Shown here piece after piece: positions 48,276 to 58,147 of a stretch of DNA of 64,000 bases. The notes beneath the pieces are model-generated. The model saw nothing but the letters and a program-made list of their open reading frames with translations. It was not told the origin of the DNA and did no database searches. Source of the DNA: Azomonas agilis (lineage in GTDB: Bacteria > Pseudomonadota > Gammaproteobacteria > Pseudomonadales > Pseudomonadaceae); contig NZ_VLKG01000002.1 of NCBI RefSeq assembly GCF_007830255.1, positions 310,001 to 374,000 of the forward strand, in the 5' to 3' direction. The number at the start of each line of letters is the position of its first letter. Positions within the stretch are counted from its first letter, which is position 1. The position numbers were made by a program, and so were the translations under genes.

Positions 48276-48467
48276 TTATTGGGCTGTAACCCTTTTGCTA
48301 CCCTGAGCGGCTTGCCGACCTGCTTGATACAGCCGTTCAAGCGTGGGGCGGTAGGCATTCCATTCATCGTCCCAATCCAGATGGTTTTTACGGTAGCCTG
48401 CGTTAAAAGCAGCCTGTTCAGCTTCTTCACGTGTTGCGTGGGCATAAATAATGGTAGTTGCAGTCAT
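48276..48467 (-). CDS. Small conserved-looking protein of unknown function (63 aa)
   Basis: A 63-residue soluble protein starting MTATTIIYAHATREEAE. The ATG has a near-ideal ribosome-binding site (AGGAGGT, 6 bases upstream), which supports a real gene. It is rich in Tyr/Trp and acidic residues (HLDWDDEWNAYRPTLERLYQAG) with a short helical C-terminus. I do not recognise the family. It stands alone between convergent and divergent neighbours. Confidence 0.65.
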   Translation of the reverse strand: MTATTIIYAHATREEAEQAAFNAGYRKNHLDWDDEWNAYRPTLERLYQAGRQAAQGSKRVTAQ

Positions 48468-48832
48468 GTTTACCTCCTGTATTGAACAACAAGGTTTTAG
48501 CCTGTATTCACTGTGCTTTGACCAAGCATCAGCGCTATAATTCGACAGAAAATGTGTAAGCAATTTTTTTGCCACATAATGATTGATGCAGACTTTATAA
48601 CCTGAGTTAGCGCAGCTTTTCGCAATTTTGGGTGTGTTAGTTCAGAAATGTAACGCGTAGATACATCTCAAGCCCCAAGGTTTGCACCTTCTTGGCTCGA
48701 ACTATGCTCAAGGATTGATCATCCGCTCTACCGCACGGATCAGGGCAATATTCACTTAAAGGTAAAATATTCGACACTGTGCAATCTTGTTAGGATTGAT
48801 CACTAACTCAAACGAGCTATTAGAGATATCCC

Positions 48833-49285
48833 ATGAGTCAGTCAGAGAATACGCTGTTTTACCATGTGGCTCCTAAGGGTCTTGTGAGTGGCAGTATTAT
48901 TAAACCGGGTGCTTGGGGACAATTAATTAAAGCTCAGGATAGTTTTGGCCCTATATCTATTTTAGAGTATTTATTAGAGGAAATACGATTAACTCAATAC
49001 TCCGATAAGCCCAGTCGTTTGGAGTCAGTATTTGCTCTTGAAACACTCCAAGAGGCTGAGTATTACCGAGCTAATTATGCTCCCTTGAGTAGTATCTATC
49101 AGGTTACAGTAGATACAACGGATTTACCTCTACATCGAGGTAATTATGATTTTGGTCATCCCTCTGGGCCTAAGTTTATTGAACAACTGCATCAAACAGC
49201 AGCATTGTATTGGATACAATCTGATGTTCAGCATGTGGAGATACTCATTCCTGCTGCTGTGAAGGTAGTACAGCGGATCAGTTAG
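48833..49285 (+). CDS. Hypothetical protein resembling DUF2441
   Basis: A 150-residue protein with an opening pattern of the DUF2441 kind: LFYHVAPKGLVSGSIIKPGAWGQ, then KPSRLESVFALET. The FYHV..G..I.PG layout recalls ADP-ribosyltransferase-fold proteins, but the catalytic Glu is not identifiable and no immunity or antitoxin gene is obvious. Function unknown. A GTTAGGA-like site lies far upstream; no strong Shine-Dalgarno sequence was seen. Confidence 0.65.
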   Translation: MSQSENTLFYHVAPKGLVSGSIIKPGAWGQLIKAQDSFGPISILEYLLEEIRLTQYSDKPSRLESVFALETLQEAEYYRANYAPLSSIYQVTVDTTDLPLHRGNYDFGHPSGPKFIEQLHQTAALYWIQSDVQHVEILIPAAVKVVQRIS

Positions 49286-49311
49286 TATACTCAGAGCGCC
49301 ATTAGGTGAGT

Positions 49312-49335
49312 GGCCCGTGTTTCTGTAAACGGGCC
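49312..49335. terminator. Terminator hairpin between the DUF2441-like and PsiE-like genes
   Basis: GGCCCGT and ACGGGCC form a 7-base GC-rich stem, extendable with TTT/AAA across a bulge. It lies 26 bases after the plus-strand stop and 15 before the convergent stop; only TT follows, so it is a weak intrinsic terminator at best. Confidence 0.5.
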
Positions 49336-49350
49336 TTAATGCATTAAACG

Positions 49351-49797
49351 CTATTCCTGTTTATTTTGGATGGAGGTGTTTCCTTTACGGGCGATGTACC
49401 AAAAAATTAACCGGATGAATCCTAAAGAAATTAAAAAAACAGAAAATGCATAAATAATATTAGCTTCAGCTTTATGCTCAAAAAGAGCAATCATGATTTC
49501 GCGTACTATAAAGATGATTGCTGCATCAATAAGAAATGAAATACGTATTTCATGGGTTTCATGGTAATCCACTAGGGATTTGGACAGCTCAATGAGTACA
49601 TAGAGTGTTAAAACTCCAGTAATTAGCTCAGTGTAGTTTCTGGTTATTTCCTTAAACTCGAATAAATTCCAGACGGTAGTGATTAGTTGTAGAGTGCCAA
49701 TAATTATGCCTAAAATTATAAAAACTAAAATGATGCAAAATACACCACTGACTACCTTATCGTAGACGGATTTAATTCTTTCATTGAGTAGGTTCAT
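49351..49797 (-). CDS. PsiE-like four-helix membrane protein
   Basis: A 148-residue inner-membrane protein with four predicted helices (about residues 20-45, 56-75, 86-105 and 115-140) and the phosphate-starvation-inducible PsiE pattern: VLTLYVLIELSKSLVDYHETHEIRISFLIDAAIIFIVREIMI. The family function is unknown. AT-rich. ATG 49797 was chosen; a TTG 39 bases upstream has no better ribosome-binding site. Confidence 0.78.
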   Translation of the reverse strand: MNLLNERIKSVYDKVVSGVFCIILVFIILGIIIGTLQLITTVWNLFEFKEITRNYTELITGVLTLYVLIELSKSLVDYHETHEIRISFLIDAAIIFIVREIMIALFEHKAEANIIYAFSVFLISLGFIRLIFWYIARKGNTSIQNKQE

Positions 49798-50112
49798 ATT
49801 GGTTGAGTACTCGCAATGGCTATTTTTATCAAGCAATTGTTCATGTCTGCTTGGGCCATGCTTATTTTACTCTTAATGTTACAGATTGTGTTTTAAGCTT
49901 CGGTGGCTGTTGGCTTAGGGGTTTTAACAGCGTTGATATTGACTTGAAAACATCGGTCGTCCCTGCTTTATGAGGTAGGCCACTACAACCTTGGTCTAGG
50001 AGCGCTAAGATTTTTGGCGGATAGTACGCTTTGGGTATACTTGACTAAATCTGTAAGTCTTTTCTGAACCCCTTGGCTGGCGTACACTGGCCAAAAATCA
50101 TCAGGAGTTGCC
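49798..50112. other. Intergenic control region upstream of nfuA
   Basis: 315 bases without a gene. It contains the IscR-like site at 50037, a TACACT candidate -10 (50083-50088), and the nfuA ribosome-binding site AGGAG (50102-50106). No hairpin of note. Confidence 0.4.
50037..50061 (+). promoter_or_regulatory. IscR type-1-like site upstream of nfuA
   Basis: The first 15 bases, ATACTTGACTAAATC, match the published E. coli IscR type-1 consensus (ATASYYGACTRWWWY) at every position. The second half matches at 5 of 10. TTGACT within it can serve as a -35 element. E. coli nfuA is an IscR target, so control by Fe-S status is a reasonable inference. Confidence 0.45.
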
Positions 50113-50697
50113 ATGAGTGCTATTGCAATTACCGAAGCCGCCCAAGAGTATCTGGCAGGCCTGTTAGCCAAACAAAGTGCCAAAGATATGGGGATTCGTA
50201 TTTTCATCAGCCATCCGGGCACGCCCCATGCGGAAAGCTGCTTAGCGTACTGCCGTTTTGGTGAGCAGCAGCCGGACGATATCGCCATCTCACTGAAGGA
50301 CTTTATGGTCTGGATTGATGGAGTGAGCGAGCCCTTCTTAGAAGATGCGCTGGTGGATTACGCAACGGATGCTTTGGGTGGTCAACTGACCATCAAGGCG
50401 CCTAATGCCAAAATTCCCATGATTGATGACAGCAGCCCTCTACCCGAACGTATCAACTACTACCTGCAAACTGAGATCAACCCCGGTTTAGCCAGCCACG
50501 GCGGGCAGGTCAGCTTGGTTGAAATTGTAGAGGATGGGGTTGCTATCATGCGTTTTGGGGGTGGTTGCCAAGGGTGCAGCATGGTGGATGCGACCTTAAA
50601 AGAAGGGGTTGAGAAAACCCTGATGGAGCGCATTCCTGACCTAAAAGGCGTGCGTGATATCACCGATCACACCAATAGAGAAAACGCCTTCCTATAA
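50113..50697 (+). CDS. nfuA: Fe-S biogenesis scaffold/carrier NfuA
   Basis: A 194-residue two-domain protein: an N-terminal degenerate A-type domain (residues 1-100) and a C-terminal Nfu domain with the cluster-binding Cys152 and Cys155 ([11 protein letters not shown]). It carries [4Fe-4S] clusters to client enzymes, notably under stress. Clients in this window plausibly include Nuo subunits, MoaA and the YdeP-like enzyme. ATG follows AGGAG. A convergent terminator separates it from queD. Confidence 0.96.
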   Translation: MSAIAITEAAQEYLAGLLAKQSAKDMGIRIFISHPGTPHAESCLAYCRFGEQQPDDIAISLKDFMVWIDGVSEPFLEDALVDYATDALGGQLTIKAPNAKIPMIDDSSPLPERINYYLQTEINPGLASHGGQVSLVEIVEDGVAIMRFGGGCQGCSMVDATLKEGVEKTLMERIPDLKGVRDITDHTNRENAFL

Positions 50698-50707
50698 GGC
50701 GTGTATG

Positions 50708-50733
50708 AAAAGGCGACATCGGAAGTCGCCTTT
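50708..50733. terminator. Bidirectional terminator between nfuA and queD
   Basis: AAAGGCGAC and GTCGCCTTT form a perfect nine-base stem with a 7-base loop. It is flanked by A's on the left and T's on the right, so it can act for both convergent genes (TTTT on the minus strand). Confidence 0.75.
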
Positions 50734-50742
50734 GATAGAGCC

Positions 50743-51117
50743 TCAATCCCCGCCGGTATATTCGCAGCCGCTGGTGCAGGTTTCATGAATACGGATGCGC
50801 GATAGCTCAGGCAGAATGGGTTTTAGCCGCTGCCAAATCCACTTGGCAATATTCTCACTGGTTGGATTTTCCAAACCGGGGATTTCGTTCAGATAGTGGT
50901 GATCCAGTTGTTCATAGATGGGCTTAAAAATTTCTTTTAGCTCACCGAAGTCACGGATCCATCCTGTGGCTGGATTGACCTCGCCCTTGATGTAAATGGC
51001 TACTCGAAAGGAGTGCCCGTGCAAGCGCCCACATTTATGCCCTAAGGGAACAAAGGGCAGGCGATGGGCTGATTCAAAGGTGAATTCCTTAAAAATTTCC
51101 ACGTCAATAGAGCTCAC
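50743..51117 (-). CDS. queD: 6-carboxytetrahydropterin synthase QueD
   Basis: A 124-residue PTPS-fold enzyme converting dihydroneopterin triphosphate to 6-carboxytetrahydropterin for queuosine synthesis. Zinc ligands His18, His33 and His35 (SAHRLPF, LHGHSF) and the active-site Cys29 (HKCGRLHGH) are all in place. C-terminal [13 protein letters not shown] is typical. No other que genes are adjacent; the gene upstream is the Cys-rich unknown. Confidence 0.95.
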   Translation of the reverse strand: MSSIDVEIFKEFTFESAHRLPFVPLGHKCGRLHGHSFRVAIYIKGEVNPATGWIRDFGELKEIFKPIYEQLDHHYLNEIPGLENPTSENIAKWIWQRLKPILPELSRIRIHETCTSGCEYTGGD

Positions 51118-51172
51118 AGGCGGAAGAAAGTGGGTTTGGGATTATCCGCTGTTGAGGGAGGGGGCGCAAAGG

Positions 51173-51670
51173 TCAAAGGTTGTGGGAGTGCCCCGTTTTA
51201 TTGTTAGACGAGTATTTATCCAAGGTGGGTAGTAGTAGCCGGCTAGCGTATTTTTTATCACCCCATGTGAAGGCGAATGTTTCGCTGACCTCATGCCAGT
51301 TTCCACTTGGATGCCCTGATCCATGATTGGCTCCCATACATGAACACTCACAATGCAGGCCTAATGCATTCCAACAAGCGGGGGCACACTTTTGTTGTTC
51401 ACGATATAACTGAATTAGGTAAACACCGCTAAAATGGCTGAGTAAGTGATGTGCAAGATCGTCATACCAAGCAACAGGTGTTTCCCAGCATTTAAATTGC
51501 TTATTCCACTTTGGTTTGTGTCTTTTATTATTGCGGATGATGTCAAAGTTATTGAGGTGATTATCACCAGGTAGCTTTACAAGTAGCGGTTCTCCTGATT
51601 TTCTTTTGAAGATCACAGGCGGGTTAGCCTTGTGCCAAATCTCCCTAAGTTTTTCATCCTTTATCTGCAT
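51173..51670 (-). CDS. Cys-rich protein of unknown function, mobile-element-like
   Basis: A 165-residue soluble protein with GGAGAAG 8 bases before its ATG. The N-terminal half is basic (KRHKPKWNKQFKCWETPVAWYDDL). The centre carries a Cys cluster, CAPACWNALGLHCECSC followed by MGANHG (Cys95, 99, 107, 109, 111), which looks like a zinc site. Then comes SETFAFTWGDKKYASRLL. I have an impression of this motif from uncharacterised proteins of plasmids and genomic islands, but cannot name a function. AT-rich compared with queD and nuoN on either side. Confidence 0.65.
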   Translation of the reverse strand: MQIKDEKLREIWHKANPPVIFKRKSGEPLLVKLPGDNHLNNFDIIRNNKRHKPKWNKQFKCWETPVAWYDDLAHHLLSHFSGVYLIQLYREQQKCAPACWNALGLHCECSCMGANHGSGHPSGNWHEVSETFAFTWGDKKYASRLLLPTLDKYSSNNKTGHSHNL

Positions 51671-51852
51671 TGCAATTACTTCTCCAATATTCCTCTAATA
51701 TTTAACTTTGGATTATCCATTTCGATAGAGTTATTGGTTATCTATCTTGTTGTACTCTAAGGCTGCTTAATTAATTGTGTTGGTAATGATGGCATTTTGG
51801 TTTTTGTCAGGCAAGAAATTAGGCTGCTTCTATCTGAACCGTTTTCCATAAT

Positions 51853-51881
51853 AAAAAACCCAGCACAAGGCTGGGTTTTTT
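51853..51881. terminator. Rho-independent terminator of the nuo operon
   Basis: AAAAAACCCAGC and GCTGGGTTTTTT form a perfect 12-base stem with a 5-base loop. On the minus strand the stem continues as a six-T tail, 20 bases past the nuoN stop. Its A-rich left arm makes it work in both directions. Confidence 0.92.
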
Positions 51882-51900
51882 ATTAAGCAGATGTAGCTCG

Positions 51901-53370
51901 TTATAAACCAGCCAATCCCGTATGTTGCACCAGATCCAACAGCGGTTGTGGATACAGACCGAGGATCAGGGTTAAGGCGGCAACCAACATCAGCATAATA
52001 CCGCCTGCTTGTTGGCCCCAGCCGGTAGGTGCATCGTGGTGGTGCATACCCGGTTCGCGCAGGAACAGAGTAATCATCACCCGCAGGTAGTAGAACACGC
52101 CAATGGCGCTACCTAAGACCATCGCACCCATCAGCCACCACAGCTTGGCATCCACGCCAGTGGCCAGAATGTAGAACTTACCGATAAAGCCCGCCGTGAG
52201 CGGAATACCCGCCAGCGACAGCATCATCACCGTCAGTACCGCAGTCAGATAAGGCCGACGCCAGAACAGGCCACGGTAGTCGTACAGTGCATCGGCATCG
52301 CGCTCTTTAAAGGGCGTAGAAACCAGCGTCACCACACCGAATGCGCCCAAGCTGGTCAGCACATAGGCCGTCAGATAGACACTAATGGCTTCCATACCCA
52401 TGCCGTTGCTGGCAATCAGAGCCACCAGCAGATAGCCAAAGTGAGCAATGGAAGAGTAGCTGAGCAGACGCTTGAGGTTGTTTTGCAACAGCGCCAGCAA
52501 GTTACCCACCAGAATGGAGGCAATGGCGATCAGGGTCAGCAGGGTATTTAACCAACCTTCGGCGGTCGCAGGAGACAGCTCCAGCAAACGCACCAACACC
52601 GCAAACACACCGACCTTGCTGGCCGTAGCCAAGAACGCACCCACCGGAGCCGGAGCGCCTTGATAAACGTCGGGTGTCCACAGGTGGAAGGGAACCAACG
52701 ACAGTTTAAAGGCCAGACCCACCAGCATCAGGCCAATGCCCATGCGAGTCAGATCAGTAACCGCGTTTTGGCCGATGACCGAGAACACCAGACTGCCGGT
52801 TTCACCGTACAGCAGCGCCATACCAAACAGCAGGAAAGCCGAGCCGGTGGCAGACAGCACCATGTACTTGATGGCTGCTTCCAGTGAGTGACGGTTGAAG
52901 AAGGCATAGCCCACCATACCGTACAGCGGCACTGACATCAGCTCCAGACCAATGAACAGACCTGCCAGATGCTGAGTGCTAACCAGCACGATGCCGCCGG
53001 TAGCCGACAGCAACATCAGCAGATACAGCTCCTCACGGTTGCCCGGAAAGCCCGCTTGCTCAGTCTTACCCATATAAGCATGGGTCAGCGTTAAGCAGGC
53101 TAAGGTGGAGACCAAAATCAGCGCGGTATAAAACAGGCTGAAGTTGTCGACCTGTAGCAGCGGCGTTACCGCAGTGGGTGCAGCGTTTAAGGCGGGAATG
53201 ATGGACAGTAACGCCAGATTCAAACCCACTGTAGAGATGATAAAGCTCAGTTGATGACAACGTCGCCAAGCGATACCCAGCATCACAGCGATGGCGGTAG
53301 CGCCTACTACCAGCAAAGGCAGTAGGGCGACGAAATGGGATAAAGTCAGTTGCATAGTGGAAGTATCCAT
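51901..53370 (-). CDS. nuoN: NADH-quinone oxidoreductase subunit N
   Basis: A 489-residue antiporter-like membrane subunit of complex I (about 14 helices) that takes part in proton pumping. Family segments: GLELMSVPLYGMVGYA, KLSLVPFHLWTPDVYQGAPAP (with the conserved charged/helix-break region) and LLSYSSIAHFGYLLVA. E. coli NuoN aligns from the internal Met6 (MQLTLSHFVALLPLL, start 53355), so translation may begin there; neither start has a strong ribosome-binding site. Confidence 0.96.
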   Translation of the reverse strand: MDTSTMQLTLSHFVALLPLLVVGATAIAVMLGIAWRRCHQLSFIISTVGLNLALLSIIPALNAAPTAVTPLLQVDNFSLFYTALILVSTLACLTLTHAYMGKTEQAGFPGNREELYLLMLLSATGGIVLVSTQHLAGLFIGLELMSVPLYGMVGYAFFNRHSLEAAIKYMVLSATGSAFLLFGMALLYGETGSLVFSVIGQNAVTDLTRMGIGLMLVGLAFKLSLVPFHLWTPDVYQGAPAPVGAFLATASKVGVFAVLVRLLELSPATAEGWLNTLLTLIAIASILVGNLLALLQNNLKRLLSYSSIAHFGYLLVALIASNGMGMEAISVYLTAYVLTSLGAFGVVTLVSTPFKERDADALYDYRGLFWRRPYLTAVLTVMMLSLAGIPLTAGFIGKFYILATGVDAKLWWLMGAMVLGSAIGVFYYLRVMITLFLREPGMHHHDAPTGWGQQAGGIMLMLVAALTLILGLYPQPLLDLVQHTGLAGL

Positions 53371-53377
53371 TGTACGA

Positions 53378-54901
53378 CTACCGCACCAGTTGGTTCAGGG
53401 CAATGCCCAGCCATTGCTGAACACCGTTCATGGTCGCAGCGGAAGCATCCAGCACCGGTTGCGGATAAACACCCAGCAGGATCAACAGCACCGCCAACAG
53501 CAGTACCATGCTCAGCTCACGGCAGTTCAGACCCGGCAACGGCTCTTCAGAGCGGGCGGGGCCAAAGTAGGCGCGATGAATCATGATCAGCGAGTACACC
53601 GAGCCCACCACCAAGCCGAAGGTACCAATCACGATCACCCAAGGCGCCGTGGCAAAGGTACCCATCAGCACCAAGAATTCACCGACAAAGTTACCCGTAC
53701 CCGGTAAACCCAAAGAGGCTGCTGCAAAGAACAGGCTGATCGCTGGTAACCAAGGCAGACGCGCCCACAGGCCGCCCATTTCACGCATATCACGGGTATG
53801 CAGACGCTCGTACAACTGGCCACTGAGAATAAACAGCGCCGAAGCCGACAGACCGTGCGCCACCATCAACACCACTGCACCTTGCAGCGCTTGGATGTTG
53901 CCGGAGTAAATACCAATCAGCACAAAGCCCATGTGCGACACGCTGGAATAGGCAATCAAGCGCTTCATGTCGGTTTGGGCGAAGGCCACAAAGGCACCGT
54001 AGAACACACCGATCAGCGCCAAGGTCATGGCGATGGGCGCGAATTCAGCGGAAGCCTCAGGGAACAGCGGAATGGCAAAGCGCATCAGACCGTAAGCGGC
54101 GGTTTTCAGCAGAATACCCGCTAAGTCCACCGAACCGGCGGTGGGCGCTTGGGTATGAGCATCAGGCAGCCAAGAGTGTACGGGAACCACTGGCATTTTC
54201 ACCGCGAAAGCGACGAAGAAGCCCAGCATCAGCACATAGTCCACGCCTTCAGGCAGTTTGGCTTTCAGCAGGGTCGCGTAATCAAAAGTGAGTACGCCGG
54301 TAGCCTGATAATTGACAAACACCAGTCCCAGAATGGACAGCAGCATGATCAGACCGCTGGCCTGAGTGAAGATGAAGAACTTAGTCGCGGCACTGATACG
54401 GCTGTTGCCTGCACTTCCACTATGACCCCAGAGGGCGATCAGGAAGTACATGGGAACCAGCATCATCTCCCAGAAGAAGAAGAACAGGAACAGGTCGATG
54501 GCCAAGAACACACCCACCACGCCGCCTAAAATCCACAGCAGGTTGAGGTGGAAGAAGCCGACCCGATGCTGGATCTCTTTCCAAGAGCAGAACACCGAGA
54601 GCACACCCAGCAAGCCAGTGAGCACGATCATCAGCATGGACAGGCCATCGAGGGCCAGATGAACGCTAATACCAAAGCGCTCAATCCAAGGCTGCTTAAA
54701 CTCTAAAGTCCAAGCAATGCCGGTGCTGGGCGTGGGAGCCAGTTGGTAGTTCCCTGTGGCCCAAAGCCAGAGGCTCAGGAGCAGGAGTAAGCTCACGCTG
54801 ATTAAAGCAATCCAGCGCGGTAGATTTTTGTCGAAGCGCTCGGTGAACCAGCACAGGAGGCCGCCGACAAAGGGGATAAGGATAAGCCAGGGCAGAATCA
54901 T
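53378..54901 (-). CDS. nuoM: NADH-quinone oxidoreductase subunit M
   Basis: A 507-residue antiporter-like subunit of complex I. It has the conserved Glu/Lys features of the family (WKEIQHRVGFFHLNLLWILGG, FAVKMPVVPVHSWLPDAH, LIAYSSVSHMGFVLIG). ATG 54901 (MILPWLILIPFVGG) matches E. coli NuoM exactly in register; a GTG at 54922 is in frame but would add seven residues. Confidence 0.97.
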   Translation of the reverse strand: MILPWLILIPFVGGLLCWFTERFDKNLPRWIALISVSLLLLLSLWLWATGNYQLAPTPSTGIAWTLEFKQPWIERFGISVHLALDGLSMLMIVLTGLLGVLSVFCSWKEIQHRVGFFHLNLLWILGGVVGVFLAIDLFLFFFFWEMMLVPMYFLIALWGHSGSAGNSRISAATKFFIFTQASGLIMLLSILGLVFVNYQATGVLTFDYATLLKAKLPEGVDYVLMLGFFVAFAVKMPVVPVHSWLPDAHTQAPTAGSVDLAGILLKTAAYGLMRFAIPLFPEASAEFAPIAMTLALIGVFYGAFVAFAQTDMKRLIAYSSVSHMGFVLIGIYSGNIQALQGAVVLMVAHGLSASALFILSGQLYERLHTRDMREMGGLWARLPWLPAISLFFAAASLGLPGTGNFVGEFLVLMGTFATAPWVIVIGTFGLVVGSVYSLIMIHRAYFGPARSEEPLPGLNCRELSMVLLLAVLLILLGVYPQPVLDASAATMNGVQQWLGIALNQLVR

Positions 54902-54925
54902 GACGAATTCGAGTCCTTGCACAAA

Positions 54926-56770
54926 TCAGAGCAGAATGATGCCGAGCAACAGCACGCCACCCGCCACGAGGGAGAGGGCATACCAGCGCAACTGGCCGTT
55001 TTCGGTGCGAACCGTCAGAGCATTGCCTTGGCGGACTAAATAGGGCAGCACACCAATACCTTGATCTACAGGGTCTTTGCCCAACGCGCGGCAGACCAGC
55101 AGATAGGGCTTGACGAATAGCAAGTCATACAGCCAATCGAAGCCCCACGCGGCATACCACAGCGCACTGAGCTTGCGGCCCACAGTGGTTTGCGCCAGCT
55201 TAGTCACCAGCGTGCGTTTGCCTAGGAACAACAGCGCAGCGATCAAAATACCGGCAACCGCAATACCACCCGATACGAATTCCAAGGTGTGTTTGGCATC
55301 GCCACCGGCATGGCCTACGCTTTCGGGCAGAACGCCGTGCAGTGGAGGCGTGATCCAAGCACCGACTGCGGTAGACAGCACAATCAGAACCAGCAAAGGC
55401 AGGTGATGGGACAGACCGTGACCGCTATGGGCATCCGTCTTAGCTTCACCGTGGAAGGTGATAAAGATTAGGCGGAAGGTGTAGATGGAGGTTAAGAACG
55501 CACCCAACAGACCGGCAATCAACAGCAGGTTATGGCCGCTGGCTAAGGCTTCCCACAGGATTTCATCCTTAGAGTAGAAACCGGCAGTGACCAAAGGCAG
55601 AGCCGCCAGCGCCGAACCACCGACCAAGAAGCTGAGGTACGCCAGCGGAATCTTCTTCCACAGACCGCCCATCTTGAAGATGTTCTGCTCGTGGTGGCAG
55701 GCCAGAATCACCGAACCGGAAGCAAGGAACAGCAGCGCCTTGAAGAAGGCATGGGTCATCAGGTGGAAAATCGCCGCGTCCCAAGCCCCCACGCCTAACG
55801 CCAAGAACATATAACCGATCTGGCTCATGGTGGAGTACGCGAGGATACGTTTGATGTCGGTTTGTACCAGCGCGGCAAAACCGGCCAGCACCAGCGTTAC
55901 ACCGCCGACGATGCCCACCAGTTCCAGAATGTCTGGAGCCAACAGGAACAGACCGTGCGTCCGGGCGATCAGATACACACCGGCAGTCACCATGGTGGCG
56001 GCGTGGATCAGGGCCGAAACTGGCGTTGGGCCTGCCATCGCGTCGGCCAACCAAGTTTGCAGCGGCAATTGAGCGGATTTACCGACCGCACCACCCAGCA
56101 GGGCCAGAGCGGCCAATGTGACCCACAAGTCACCTTGGGCAAACTTCTGAGGCGCGAGGGTCAAGACTTCCTGAATATTCAGGGTGCCTAACTGCACAAA
56201 CAGAATGAACAGACCAAAAGCCATAAACACGTCACCCACGCGGGTCACGATAAAGGCTTTCAGTGCGGCATTGCCGTTGTTGCGATCTGAGTAGTAGAAG
56301 CCGATCAGCAGGTAGGAGCACAGACCCACGCCTTCCCAACCGAAGTACAGGAACAGCAGGTTATCGCCCAGCACCAAGAACAACATGCTAGCGATAAACA
56401 GGTTGGTGTAGGCAAAGAAGCGGGAGTAGCCCACTTCACCGCGCATGTACCAAGAGGCGAACAGGTGGATAAAGAAACCCACCCCCGTCACCACGCCAAG
56501 CATGGTTACGGACAGTCCGTCCAGATACAGAGCGAGGTCGGCGGAGAAGCCGGGAACGGCCATCCACTGCCACAATAGCTGATGGTAAACGCCACCTGAG
56601 GGTGGGTTGCTCAGAAAGTCCGCGATCACCCACGCACTGGTCAAAGCCGACAGAGCCACCGAGCCCACGCCGATCAGCGCTGACTTATTCTCCGACCAGC
56701 GGCCGCGTGAAAAAGACAGCAGACAAAAGCCGATCAGCGGAAATACAAAGGTTAGGAATAAAAGGTTCAT
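54926..56770 (-). CDS. nuoL: NADH-quinone oxidoreductase subunit L
   Basis: A 614-residue distal antiporter-like subunit with about 16 helices and the long lateral helix at the C-terminus. Motifs: [19 protein letters not shown]-like (here [20 protein letters not shown]), [32 protein letters not shown] and [16 protein letters not shown]. The ATG overlaps the nuoK stop by four bases. Confidence 0.97.
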   Translation of the reverse strand: MNLLFLTFVFPLIGFCLLSFSRGRWSENKSALIGVGSVALSALTSAWVIADFLSNPPSGGVYHQLLWQWMAVPGFSADLALYLDGLSVTMLGVVTGVGFFIHLFASWYMRGEVGYSRFFAYTNLFIASMLFLVLGDNLLFLYFGWEGVGLCSYLLIGFYYSDRNNGNAALKAFIVTRVGDVFMAFGLFILFVQLGTLNIQEVLTLAPQKFAQGDLWVTLAALALLGGAVGKSAQLPLQTWLADAMAGPTPVSALIHAATMVTAGVYLIARTHGLFLLAPDILELVGIVGGVTLVLAGFAALVQTDIKRILAYSTMSQIGYMFLALGVGAWDAAIFHLMTHAFFKALLFLASGSVILACHHEQNIFKMGGLWKKIPLAYLSFLVGGSALAALPLVTAGFYSKDEILWEALASGHNLLLIAGLLGAFLTSIYTFRLIFITFHGEAKTDAHSGHGLSHHLPLLVLIVLSTAVGAWITPPLHGVLPESVGHAGGDAKHTLEFVSGGIAVAGILIAALLFLGKRTLVTKLAQTTVGRKLSALWYAAWGFDWLYDLLFVKPYLLVCRALGKDPVDQGIGVLPYLVRQGNALTVRTENGQLRWYALSLVAGGVLLLGIILL

Positions 56771-57075
56771 CCGCGCATCTCACTGGCTGCATCAATGTCC
56801 AGGGTGTTGAAGCGGCGATGCAATTGCAGCAGGATCGCCAATCCAATGCTGGCCTCAGCAGCCGCCAGCGTAATCACCAGGATGTACATGATTTGTCCGT
56901 CGGCTTGAATCCAGCGCGCGCCTGCGACCACAAAGGCCAGCGCCGCAGCGTTCATCATCACTTCTAGACTCATCAGCACGAACAAAATATTGCGCCGTAC
57001 CATCAGCCCCAGCAGGCCAATACTGAACAGCACTGCGGCCAAGGCGAGGCCGTGCTCCATGGGAATACCGTTCAT
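56767..57075 (-). CDS. nuoK: NADH-quinone oxidoreductase subunit K
   Basis: A 102-residue three-helix membrane subunit. The two conserved membrane glutamates of NuoK (Glu36 and Glu72 in E. coli) are represented in [17 protein letters not shown] and [13 protein letters not shown]. Its start overlaps the nuoJ stop by four bases (ATGA) and its stop overlaps nuoL. Confidence 0.97.
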   Translation of the reverse strand: MNGIPMEHGLALAAVLFSIGLLGLMVRRNILFVLMSLEVMMNAAALAFVVAGARWIQADGQIMYILVITLAAAEASIGLAILLQLHRRFNTLDIDAASEMRG

Positions 57076-57584
57076 GACAGCTCCTTGGCTTCTGGACGAC
57101 CTAAGTGGAAAGCCGCTACCAATGCAGCCAACAGCAGCATGGATGCCAGCTCTACCGCCAACAGGTAAGGCCCGAATAAATGAACACCAACCGCTTTAGC
57201 ATCGACGCTTTCGCCGGTAATGGTGGCCGTGACATCGCTGCTAAACAGCACATACAGCAGCTCAATCAGCAGAACCAAAGACAAAGCAGCGGGGCCAAAC
57301 CAAATGCCGGGCTTCAACCATTGACGCTCCTGCGCCATGGTGGAGCTGCCGAGGTTGAGCATCATCACCACGAACACGAACAGCACCATGATGGCACCGG
57401 CGTAAACGATGATTTCCAAAATCCCCGCAAAGGGCGCGCCCAGCGAGAAGAAGCACATGGCCACAGCCAGCAGCGAGATGATGAAGTACAGCAAGGCATG
57501 TACCGGATTGGTATGCGTCACCACCCTGAGGGTCGCGAGCACGGCAATACCGGCGGAAAAGTAAAAAGCAAATTCCATCGTCAT
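57072..57584 (-). CDS. nuoJ: NADH-quinone oxidoreductase subunit J
   Basis: A 170-residue five-helix subunit of complex I. The pi-bulge helix 3 region is recognisable in [24 protein letters not shown]. Two start codons (57584 and 57578, MTMEF) are possible. Lies four bases after nuoI and overlaps nuoK. Confidence 0.97.
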   Translation of the reverse strand: MTMEFAFYFSAGIAVLATLRVVTHTNPVHALLYFIISLLAVAMCFFSLGAPFAGILEIIVYAGAIMVLFVFVVMMLNLGSSTMAQERQWLKPGIWFGPAALSLVLLIELLYVLFSSDVTATITGESVDAKAVGVHLFGPYLLAVELASMLLLAALVAAFHLGRPEAKELS

Positions 57585-57588
57585 GTCC

Positions 57589-58137
57589 TCAGGGCAGCAA
57601 GCCTTTCACGTTGATTGGAGCTGCCTCGTTCTGAGCCGCACCCTTAGGCTTGCCGGTGATGGACAAACCAGAAACGCGGTAGAAGTTGTACTCCGGATAC
57701 TTACCGGGGCCAGAGATCAGCAGGTCTTCTTTCTCATACACCAGATCCTGACGACGGAAGTCCGCCATCTCGAAGTCTGGAGTGAGCTGAATCGCCGTGG
57801 TGGGGCACGCCTCTTCGCACATGCCGCAGAAAATGCAGCGCGAGAAGTTAATGCGGAAGAACTCGGGATACCAACGACCGTCCTCAGCCTCAGTTTTCTG
57901 CAAGGAGATGCAGGAAGCGGGGCAGGCGACAGCGCAGAGGTTGCATGCCACGCAACGTTCTTGGCCATCGGGATCGCGGGTCAGAACAATGCGGCCACGA
58001 TAGCGTGGAGGCAGATAGACCGCCTCTTCCGGATATTGCAGGGTGTCACGCTTGCGGAAGGCATGGGAGAACACCATGACCAAGCTGCGCAGTTGCGTGT
58101 AGGTACCGTGCAGAATGTGAATTATGGATCGAATCAT
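57589..58137 (-). CDS. nuoI: NADH-quinone oxidoreductase subunit I
   Basis: A 182-residue peripheral-arm subunit with two [4Fe-4S] clusters (N6a, N6b): [12 protein letters not shown] and [12 protein letters not shown]. It links NuoG to NuoB in the electron path. The N-terminal amphipathic helix ([18 protein letters not shown]) attaches it to the membrane. Ten bases after nuoH. Confidence 0.97.
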   Translation of the reverse strand: MIRSIIHILHGTYTQLRSLVMVFSHAFRKRDTLQYPEEAVYLPPRYRGRIVLTRDPDGQERCVACNLCAVACPASCISLQKTEAEDGRWYPEFFRINFSRCIFCGMCEEACPTTAIQLTPDFEMADFRRQDLVYEKEDLLISGPGKYPEYNFYRVSGLSITGKPKGAAQNEAAPINVKGLLP

Positions 58138-58147
58138 CGGACAGTCC

